64,000 bases of DNA from positions 1,808,001 to 1,872,000 of the forward strand of contig NC_062236.1 of the NCBI RefSeq assembly GCF_905475465.1, read 5' to 3'. Position numbers and translations under genes: made by a program. Below, piece by piece: positions 45,042 through 57,000 of the stretch (position 1 is its first letter; every line of letters starts with the position of its first letter). Below the pieces are notes generated by a model. It was not told where the DNA came from. It did no database searches and worked only from the letters and a program-made list of their open reading frames with translations. The DNA is from Pieris napi (Eukaryota; Arthropoda; Insecta; Lepidoptera; Pieridae).

Positions 45042-48000
45042 ATGGGTTGGTAAAGATAAGAATTATAAATATATGACAGTCGATACGTACCTAATTTATT
45101 TAGGAATAATTAACCGTATCAAGATTTATTGTTTCTACAAGTGTTAATTTAACTAAGAACATACTTCCTTCGTCGTAGAGCAATGTTGGCCTGGAGGCTC
45201 CAGGGTGCGTGTCTCATCTCTGAGGTTATAGATTCGATCCACTGCACGTAGTTTTTTATTATTATAGCCTCTATTCGAACATGCCAGTATTTTTCTTTAT
45301 TTTTCGTATATTGTACTTTTCTTCCACTTTTGCGTGTCCGTTTGCCAGATGGCAAAGGCCTCCTCCAACCTTCTCCATTCTGGCCTTTCTATGGCCACTC
45401 TACCCCATGTTGTTCCCGCGACTTGTATAATGTCGTCGTCCCACCTTTTTTGTGGTCTACCTCTCTTTCTCTTTCCATCTCTTGGGTACCATTGTGTGAG
45501 TATTTGACTCCATTTGTCCTTTCCCCTGATCATGTGGCCTGCCCATTTCCACTTTTGTCTTCTTATTTTCAAAGTTATGTCCTGTACCTTAGTCTTTCCT
45601 CTGATGTTGCTACTCCTTACTTTGTCTTTTATTTTGATCCCAGTCATGCTGGAGTTTATTTGTTACAAAAAACCTAACAAATAAACTCTCCGTATGTCAA
45701 CATGCCATGGAAAGGAGCATGACTGCACGTAGTACGTTCAAGGAAACCAGCCTGTGTCAAATCCAAAAGCCGACGATATGTGTCAGACAGGAGATCGCCT
45801 ACTTTTTACGAAATATTATCAAACAATAAGGTTGCAGCGCCACTGGATTATTGTTACTATTCATGTACAAATTTTAATGGACTTTATAAAATTTTCTGCA
45901 GTGTTGGCGTAGTGGCTTCAGCATGCGACTCTCATCCCTGAGGTCGTCCCCGACTAATGGAATTTCTTTCTATGCGCCCATTTTTTATTCGCTCAAACGG
46001 AGAAGAAAAACATCCTAGGAAAACCGGCTTACATTAGACCCACAAAGTCCACGGTGTGTGTCAGGCACAAGAAGCTGACCAACTTGCCTATAACATTGAT
46101 AAACGATCAGGAAACTGAGTCAGAAATCTGACGCCCACACCTAAAAAGGTTGTAGCGCCACAGATTTTTTTTAGCAATTTTAAACCATATTCAATATAAC
46201 GTTCATATTACTTTTGTTCATATACATATTAATTTTAAATGTTTTCCCTATAGTAATACGCATAAGCACTATCAAGTGCCAATCAAAGAAGTGCCGCCGG
46301 TGCTTAACAGACTTAAACGATATCAACACTTAGTTATCGAACATACTGTCCCCGATATTGTTTACAAGGTTTGTAGACTAGACGATCGACTTAACAACCA
46401 TTTGGACCATGGTAATTTATAGATAAATTTAATGACACTTACTATCTGATTTACTATACGATGTTATGAAATATTGCAATTTTAATAAGCCCTCACGAAC
46501 TGATTTTTACATAGCCTGCCTTTTTTAATAGCTAGATACCAATATGGAAACAATTTTCTATTCCAACACATAGAGACTGCTCGCTGTTCCGGAATAAGAA
46601 AATGGTTGTCTGTAAAGTCGGTTTACGGATGATAGTTTAACGTGACAACGTCGTTACAAAACATTGGTGAAATGATTGCATACTTTTATGAATAAAATTG
46701 AATCATTTTTATTGAATTATCACTATTTTGTATGGGTACGAAGAAGAATCGAGTGGAAAAGAGATAGAATGAGCGTAACGGGACAATGAGCGTTACAGGA
46801 CACTGGGTAATGCTTTTTCGTGCGTGAAGCCGGTGTTCAATGATTTATTAGACGCTGTCACGTCAAAAACAAAAGTACTAATGAAAACTAAATTTTTCAA
46901 ATTTATCTATATATTTTTTAAGAATTGGTACGCTCTTTTCTTGAAGGACCATAAATCGATTTATTTCGGAAATACTTCAGTGGGCAACTGGTTCCACATA
47001 GTGTTGGTGATATACGTCGAGGTGATACGGATGATATTTTGTATTCTGCCTTGACGTCTGATGATGAAACTCAGTTGCAGGTATGTTGCTAAGAGCTGTG
47101 ACGTTTTCGTTAATTCTTTAAACTCGAGAAACACATAATAAGCAACGAATTTGTAAATATTTATTCGATTGTATGCTACGAGTACAACTGCCTATAGACA
47201 AATTTATCTTATCTTATTCTGTTAATATATCTATGACATCACGATTTAACTGATTTGCAGAATACAGAATATATTTATTTAGTCTTAAATTACTTAATAG
47301 CTACTAAATTTTAACCCCTATTTAATTTTAATGAGCACCGTGACCAAAAGTTGGAATTGAATCCAATAGCCATGAATGTTTGGTTCCATTGTTACTTGTG
47401 CTCAAAGTATTTTTACAAAAAACATTTCCTTATCAAAGTTGAAATGTTTCAAACTCTTAAAAACTAATAATGGAGTTATTTGGTGAGTTCCAACATTATA
47501 GGCAAACAAGGCCTCGACTTACGTTGACCTTGAGGGCATGGTCCAAGATCGGTAAGCCAGCCTAGTGTTCGGAGACTGTAGATCGGTACCTCTGGATTGA
47601 CAGAGTGGAGAAGGATCTGCTGCAGCTGAAAGCCAGCAATTGGCGGGAGGTGGCACAGGACGGGAAGTGCTGGAAGATTCTAATTTCGGAGGGCTAACTT
47701 TTTGGGTAGCAGAGCCAGCGGAGAGAGTGAGTATTCTCTCTCTCTTCTGTCTCTAGCTCATGTCTGAGCGTCGTGGTCAGCAAGGAAACATCTGGAGCGG
47801 ACTATCTGTTTCCACTGGTCCAGCGACTCTCTTATAACAGTGTAAAGTTTTGAGGACGATGAGTCTTTCACTTGATCGGTCCTTCTGGTTGGTAAACGGC
47901 TATGTGATCTTATGCCGTCTGTGTTACCAACCATAATCAGTTTCTCCAAGTTCTCATCACCTCTGAGTAAGTATAAGGTGAGTTATGTAATCAGATAACT

Positions 48001-51000
48001 CCTCGTAACTTCTACTCTTTCACTGTTCGTATACAATTTTTAATTGTAAATTGATACCGATTTTATAAATGTTTCCTTTGATTATTTTGTTACATAATAT
48101 CAAAGTTTATATCACGCGAGCGTATAACTATATATACATAATCAAACAATTCACCTAATCAATCATTCAGTGTTGTTATCAGTGACGTAGTAAGGAAAAA
48201 AGTGATAATTCCCGAGACAACATAGAATTTATATTAAAACAAGTTCTTCAAATAAAAGTCATAAGACACGCGTCTAATCAGGTCACTCACACATCATAAG
48301 CTCTCGCAAATATTTAACATTTTCGTGTTTTTATCATTTACGTTATTAATTTGGTAGCAAACGAAATGAATGTTTACTTTAATGCTGTCAAATTAAGATA
48401 ATTTAAGTCAATAAAGAATGAGCTCGTCCGATATCAAAACATTATGTATTCTATATACGGTAGTTAGTTGAATCAGTATAAAAACAATATAACAATAAAA
48501 ACAAAAACTAACCTTAAAATTTAATAACTAAAATATATTATTAAAAGGAGTCCCTTTAGTCAAAGTTCCGAAGATACTGGCAGCGTTCCCCCTTTGAATA
48601 GCTAGACTAATTCTTTGTTCGAGGTTGCCAGCTCCTCGGTCCTTTGTGATATCAACTTAAAAAAAATAGTTAGTTAAATTAATTCTTTAAATAACTTCTA
48701 CATGCGCCTCGCCTCCGGTCGTGTCAGACACAATGGTCTCTTTGGGCTGAGATAAATGAAAGAGGTACACTTGAGGGTAAACCTTTTGGCAATGTGTTTT
48801 GTGGTGATGGCAAGTCTGCCAGTTAGCTTCTAGCTTACTATTCTATTATTTTGTGATGCACAATCTATATCGATGGCTATTGAGATTATGAGAGAGATAT
48901 AGATCAGAATTAAGTATATATTTAATCCTATCCTCTTTTTATAGAACAGAGGGAAACAGGCAGAACGCTCACCCGATGTTTACCTGCCCATGGACACTCA
49001 GTACCAGAGGGCTCGTGAATCCGTTGCCAGCCATTCAATAATTGGTACGCTCTCGAAGGATCCTATCCTTTACCCTTGCTATATATTCAGTAAGTCATAC
49101 AATGTTAGTATTTATAAAATATGGCGAGGGGGCCTATGGCTGGCCATGCGTCATACTCGTGAACAGGTGCTACTTGTGGTGACTGGTCGTACTTGAATTC
49201 GTGTATGCGGTGATGTTAGTTATTTCGACTACATAGTTGCGAGTTGTTCCCACAAGAATGTAAGTGCGTGCTCCGATTTCACCATGCCTCCTGCTGATAT
49301 AGGACAAATCTTTTTAATTTATTAAGATGTCATGTGGAACATGATGTAATGGTTGCAGCTCCTTGCAAACATTGTGTAAAACAAAAAACTTGGAGATTAA
49401 AAAGAGTGGCGGAGAGTTTATTTCCAATTCTTCCCTTCCGTTCTACGGCCTTGATTTGAGAACTGTCAGTAAATGTAAAAATAAAAATAAAATAAAATAT
49501 GTTTATTATGGAACATAAGATACATGTATCACTTATTCCACGTCATTAAATTTGAATTTGTAGGCATCCCTACTAGACGGCAAAGAAGACAGAGGGTGTA
49601 GGCCGAGAGAAAAAGCCGGCGTAAAAAACTCTCGGTACTCTTTTAAAATATCAAATCATCAAACAACACTTATTTTAAAACAAATATCGCAAATTAATTA
49701 GAGGTAGCCTGTCTAGCACTAGTCCCAGGCCCTTTTATCAACTAGATAATCGTTGACTAAAATTAGAAGCATTTGATATATATATTTATTTTTTGACATT
49801 CATAAGTGTACATTTTGTTACCTAAAAATGATTTTTGAATTTGAATTATACAATATATGTCGCATCCAGTAGCTATAGTTCTCGCCCCGCCTGAGGGATT
49901 ACAGTTATTGCAACCCGGGGAATGGACAGATTGTTTTCAAAGCGTTATATAAACAAAATGATTGTTTATTTTATTGTTTTATCTCTTTATTACGATCGAA
50001 TGTGAATCTCGATTTATAACACAATTTATCTTACAAATGTTTTTATTAGATATTTTAGTTTTTTATCTGTAGGTACACATTTTTTTCAGCTGAATGAACC
50101 TGCAGATGAGTTTCATCATCAGACGTCGAGGCAGAATACGAAATTCCACCCGTATCACCTCGACGTCCGCCGTTCCACAACTGAGAGTTGTTCAAGGCAG
50201 TTTTTGCCTCGCACCACCACCACTGGCCACTGAAGTATTTCCGAAGCAATTTGACTTAGGGTCCTTCATGAAAAGAGCGTACTAATTCTTAAAAGGCCGG
50301 CAACGCACTCGCGAGCCCTCTGGCATTGAGAGTGTCCATGGGCGGCGGTATCACTTAACATCAGGTGAACCTCCTACCCGTTTTTTCCCTGTTCTATAAA
50401 AAAAGATAGATTTTGGGTTCCAACGAAATGACTGTAAGTTGCAGCAAGACCGAATACTATTAATTTCCTTTATAATTTCTTTTCGTCCTATTTTTAGGTC
50501 TGAGCCTCAAATTTCTGTAACTGTTGCATGATCATTTGTCAACCTTATACGCAAGTAGGTTATCAGCCTCCTGTGCCTGACACACGCCCTAGACTTTTTG
50601 GGTATAAGGCAAGCCGGTTTCCTCACGATATTTTTGTTCACCGTTTGAGCGAATGTTAAATGCACACAGAAAGAAAGTCAATTATTTTAAAATTGACGGA
50701 GATAAGAAACAAGACAACGCCCTTCTAACGACGAAGATGTCGAGTTTATTATAATTTGTCGAGTTTACAGTAACGTCTTTGATTGGTTGAAGATTTCATT
50801 GCTCACACACAATTGCGCAAACTATGTTTAATAGTATTCAATTAATTATTTAGGTATGCAGATAGTATAACAAAAACAATAAAACATTATTCCCATAACT
50901 TTTTTTTTTTTTTTTATGAAGGAGGTTAAAATGCACAATTGCAGGCCCGCGGGCGTATGCAGTCGCTACCGCGGGGACTGTGGGGATGGTTATCTCTTAT

Positions 51001-54000
51001 CCCTCTGCTAACCAGAGGGGAGAAACCCGACCCACTAAAAATTCCTCCTAGGCCCTCCATATCACCTGCAGTGCCAGACACATCCATTCTGAATGAATGA
51101 CATCTGGCACCGCATTGAATTATTCCCATAACTAACCTAACCTACCCTAACCCGCTTTTTATCTATTATTTGTTTTGAATTTTTTTTTGTTTTTTTTTTT
51201 ATTATATACAATTATTTAATTATATACTAACCTAACCTAGCCAAACAACAATAATAATAATAGATTTTTTGGACACTGATTCGGTTTTGGGTACTTTTTG
51301 GATATTAAAGTAAACACTTTATGCTAATAAGAATTAAATAATACAGAAAGTTGCAAACAATGAAATACAAGTACTAATTAGGAAATACAAACGAGTAGGT
51401 ATCGATAATTTCAAAATTTTCGAAACCCTACAATCTATCAACACGAAATTATCATCGATTTTTCATGCTAAAAACAATCGATTAATTAAAAAAACTATTT
51501 TTAACGAGAACAAATAAATAAATAATTTTGTTTTTAAATAAATTCAGTCTGTAATCGTCCAAACAAAATATATATATCCGGAAGAATAATCATAGATATA
51601 TTATTCATCCGTATATCCGTGTGAATAGTCACTGCGTTTTTTTTTTAATTAAATAATTATATGTTCTAAACATAATAGCTTATGAATGAATGAATTATTT
51701 AAAAAATATTTTTTTTTTAATGGCTCTGGCACGATTTGTGCATTAGCCAGCGTCAAGTATAGGATTTTTTATAATTCGTGTTTGTCTTTAGAAATTCGAC
51801 CGTGTCCTCCATGTACGGTTTAGGCACTCGCCCGGTACCACACAACCCTCCCAAAGGCCGAGAACAAATTTAAATTAAATTAAAACTTGCCCTCGAACCG
51901 GGAATCGAACCCGATACCGCTCACCTAGCTGCCACTTAATAAGACCGCTAGGCTATGAGGCTCCCATAAATTTTATTTATTATTCTAGAATCATCTGTCG
52001 AAGCAAGTTTGACAGTTAAATTTCTGTACATAGAAACCACAAACAAAGTTATCGTTCTTACGTTCGGTTTTGAGATGACAATACGTTTATTGAATTTAGG
52101 AACCAAAACTCATCAGCACCTCTACTGGATTGTTTCAAGGAAGCCTTTGGTTAACACCCAGAACATTTTAAACGTTGCGCTATTTACAGCTTATCGTATA
52201 TACGTCATTCATAAGCTGGTTTAAAGTCGATTTCAAAAGAGGTTGACAACCCAAAACCTTTTTCGTCAATTACTTAAAAACGTCGGGCAATTGAAGGAGA
52301 AGAAAAACTATGACAGTTTTATTTTTTGTAATGATTTATTTACTTTTGTAATATGTGTGTTTAATGAAAAATTTTAATCAAAAAAATAATTTATATAATG
52401 TTTGGTTTAGATATATTTAAATTATACATTAATCGATTAAATTCTCAGCATGTCAGACTGTATTTTTTGAAAATTGTATAAGTGTGTGTTGTGATGTTTG
52501 CACTAAGATTCATCTCCGCAACATTACAGAGATTAATACGTAAGTATGTTTGTAATCAATTAATACCCCTAATTTTAATTATTATTAGCAATTAAATTGG
52601 TATAGCAGGGACTTTTCATTTTTATTTTACAGATTTAATTCTTAAACGAAAGCTATTTTTTGTAAATCTTTGAATAACATAAGCTGTGTTTGATTAAAAT
52701 TAAAAACATTTTACGGTTAATTTAGGTTTATTCAACATAAAAACTACCCAAAGAACTAGACTTCGTTTATTATTGTTTAAATTGCCACAGAACATACCTT
52801 AAACATGAACTTACGTTTATTTATAAGCCAGTATTTTTGAGTACTAAAACAGTATTGACTTTAAAGTATACATACGTTTGTAAGAACAATTTAGATTGTA
52901 ATGATGATAGACCACGAACTTTACGAATTTTACTATTCGTATTTGTGTGATAATTTCAGTGACAGCTCGAAAATAGTATTCTCGATAAAATTCGTTTGCC
53001 ACACGTATTCTATTCAAATGTTCGAACGTCCGTTTAGTTCTAAATTGGCTTACTGAGTGCTTTTAACGTTTTCTATACAAAAATGTCATGTTTGTTTTCT
53101 ATTGCGATAGCTTCACTTTAGATACTATTCATACTAATAATAATAAATTATTTATTTGCAAGAATATGGTACAAAAATGTTATGGTGGTACAATCTCTAA
53201 ACTTCGCATATTCTGCCACACATAATGGCACTACACATTGTCTTACATAATTAAAAGGGGGTTCCCTTTGGAGTAGAGACTCTTGAACTTAACGATTTAT
53301 GTTGGCGCCTGGTAGATAGTGCCGGTGACCCCAGAGCTGGTGCTTTCCTCGCACAACGAATAAGTCTCGCAATGCAGCGAGGAAATGCTGCCATCGTTAA
53401 GGGTACACTACCATAGGGACCAAACTTTTTTTAATTTTCTTTTATTAATTTTAATAATTTTTATTATTACTATGTACGTTAAGAAAATCGTAAATACCGT
53501 ATACACCATACAAAAATACATGTTTTTTTTTTATATAAAGACAATTCACACCAATTGACCTAGTCCCATGCTAAGCTGGTGAAGCTTGTGTTATGGGTAC
53601 TAGGCAACGGATATACATACATATTTTAGATAGATAGACATATAAATACATATTTAAACACCCAAGACCTAAGCACAACACCAAATGCTCATCACATCGA
53701 TGTTCGTCTCAGCCGGGGATCGAACCCGGGACCCATGGATTCGTAGTCAGGGGTACTAACCACTAGACCAATGAGTCGTCATGTAACCCCTAATTTTCAC
53801 CCCTCTACGATGAACCCCTATATTTTGTTATTTTTATTGAACTAAAAAAATGTTTCCTAGAAATAATATACATGGCAAATCAACGTTTGCCGGGTCAGCT
53901 AGTCTTTATATATATATATGTTTTAATAAAGTATTCTTCAAATGTAACTCAATGTCGGATTATAATGAGTATTGTTATAAGCAAATCTTTGTGCGCTGGC

Positions 54001-57000
54001 CAGTGGTCTAGCACTTTTAACGGATCTTCGGGCTTGTTCATAATGTGTATATACACAAACCCCTTATAAACAATCGCTTCATGGAAATCGAAGTTAATTT
54101 ATCCAGCTTGTCTACGTTACGTTACGTCTTGCCACCGTGTGGCATTATTCATTTTATTGATTATTTATTGCAAACTAGCTGCTGTGGTCTCTGGCAGAAT
54201 CACCAGCGCTGTGGAACATTCTGTTCCTCGGCATAATGCTAAGCCAGGGCCAATTACAACCACAGCACACACGCATTACACACTTGAAACGAACGGAATG
54301 GAAAAAGGGAAAAAAAATATAATTTGTTATATCTCATTATATTTTTTTTCTTTGATTATTGTTATTATGTGTGTCTGTTTTTGTTAGTAATAAATGTTAT
54401 GTCTATGTCAATGATAATATAAGATGCTAGCTTAACATTTTAAATTATATCAATTATTATTTTAAACTGTAAAACCTGTTATTATTATTTTTTAAATTCC
54501 CAATTATCTAGCGTTTTTAAAAGTAAAACAGTGTAAATTTTTGATCGAACTTTTACAAATAAACACTTAGGTAAAAAGGTTAAAACAACTTGTATATAAT
54601 AATGTTCTGTAGCCGATTTGACTATATCAGCAAATATCTGTTCAAATAGGCCACAAAGGAGATATTAACATCCACATTTGTCATGTCTCTCATTCCCAAA
54701 TGAGACAGTTATACATCACCCGTGCATCACGTCCTGGTGAACAGAAAAACTGTGTCCAGTTTGTGTTTCCACCACACCAACTTTTTTCTATTTAAGATCA
54801 TGTATATAATAAATAAATAAAAAATAAATCATGAGAACAGGGCCGGTATAGTGTAACTTCCAACAGCTATACCTACCAATTCCAATACATATTTATGTAT
54901 TTTCCCCAATATTTGTATTTTCCGTGGTACAAAACTCAAGTCGGAATCACTATCAGAGGTTACAGAGTACCGATCTAGACGCAGGCAGGTTCCATTTCAT
55001 CCGAGCTTGGGGTTTTTCAACACCTATCTAATGCTGTTTGTGTCTGGCTTAGCTGATGTTACGTGATACCGCCGCCCATGGACACATTGCCGGTAGGCTC
55101 GCAAGTGCGTTGCCGGAATTGGTACGCTCTTCGGTGGACAACTTTTTCCACATAGTGTTGTGCTGGTTTCACTTTATATTATCAGGGGATGAAAGTAATA
55201 TGTTTTCCATTATACCTTCGAACGAACAAACAATTGTGTAACGTGTTTGAAGTCGGCAATGTTTATATTATTTACAGTAGTAAATCATTAGTATTTGCAT
55301 CTAGACATGTTCGTTTAGAAATGCTTTATATTAATTACAATAGGCGTTAACAAGGCTGGCTTCCGCACGACATCCCATCGTGATGACTATTTCTTTGTAT
55401 TCTGTGGTAAATTCGAGATAATGTTTTTTGAATTGGCATAGCTGATGGCTTTCATAAGTAATTCTAACTATATATTCGTTTGCATTTATTAACTGCGTAT
55501 AACAAGTGGTTAACTTCATTCACGTTGCTACAAGAATTAAAAATGTCACAATTTTTTAAATATATATACACTGAACAAGGGGATTTTTGTTATGCTTTTA
55601 AATAAAATATAAAGATATAAAAAATAAAATAAAAAGCCTTTATTGTTGTTAACAAGTTTTACACAGAGTTGTTTAGTGTGCCTAAAATTAATTTACTTAT
55701 GACTACTATCTTAAAAACAAATTTTGACTATTAACTACAGTTTAACTAATATACTAACAATTTTAATATCTATTGATTATTGGCCAACGGTAGTTCGGTT
55801 ACAACTTGTCTTCCGACAAAGGCCTCCTCTAAAGCTCTCCAGTCTTTTCTCATTTTTGCAGTGCTAGTCCATGTTGAACCCGCTATTTTCTTAACGTCAT
55901 CCTCCCATCTCTTAGCCTATCTTCCTCTATGTCGCTCTTCGTCTAAAGGGTACCATTCTGTGTTGTAAGTTTTGTCCATTGCTTGCTTTTCTCTCATCAT
56001 ATGCCCTGTACACTTCAGCTGTTTGTATGTTGTGTATGCTTTCTTAAACTTGGTTTTACTTTTGATGTCTATTATACTAAGTTCTTCTCCGATATTTTGT
56101 GTACCGATTTGGCTATTAAAATCTCCCAATATTTTATATGCAGTTCCAATTTCTCGATTTTTGTTATGTCTTCCTTTTTGCTAGATTCCGTTGGTGAATA
56201 CGCCTGGATAATGGACCAATCTTCTTCTTTTTCTATATTAAGTTTAATGTTAACATTAAAATATAAAGATATAAATGAAGTTAAAACATCCTTAAATAAT
56301 AAACAAACTTAAATAATAATGCAATAGATTATCTTCTTATATATAAAGATTTTTGATACGTTTGCGTATATATTTATTATATAGAGTTTTCTATCATAGG
56401 TATAATTAATTTACGGCCATATTAATTGAGTTGAAGTATGTTACCGTATTTATATATTATCGACGTTTTTGATTTGCATAAGTATTGATCTGACAAATAC
56501 TCTTCGGTGTATTTTTTATCTAATTTTCTCATTATAATCTGTATTGTATTAAAATGTGCTAAAATATATTACAAAAACTAAAATTTAATAGACAACTAAG
56601 TATTAAATATTAAAATATATTAGGCATACATTAATTTATTTAGATTCACTACGTTATGACCACCAAATGTGTCAAAAATTATACAAGTCCGAACTGTCAA
56701 AGATAAGAACTCAATTATTCTTATACAATTATTACAATCTCGTCTCATACGTGTCATAAAATATTTTGTAGCAAATAAGATCCGAATCTTTAATGACTTA
56801 GATTAACCTTTGTAAAAATTTCCTTTTGTTTGTATTTTTTGGAGGTGGATGGTGAAATATCATTGCTATCATACTTTGATTATTTTATCTGTTGTTTAAT
56901 ATTATCTCGATCACCTGCCAATCTTTACTATCAGGTTAACCGTTTCGTTAAAAACAAGTGTTTAAAATGTACTTGAACTAACTCTATACAATTCTGTCAT

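Noticed and set aside
45330..45677. 115-codon plus-strand open frame
   Set aside because: Antisense of the LINE reverse-transcriptase tail at 45253-45721.
51130..51165. CCTAACC-rich stretch resembling insect telomere repeat
   Set aside because: Only a few irregular units beside a retroposon insertion; too short and degenerate for an interstitial telomere array.
53700..53782. Possible tRNA gene (A and B boxes present)
   Set aside because: The tRNA-like head continues into a SINE body, and the cloverleaf acceptor stem does not close. The same holds for the other SINE heads.
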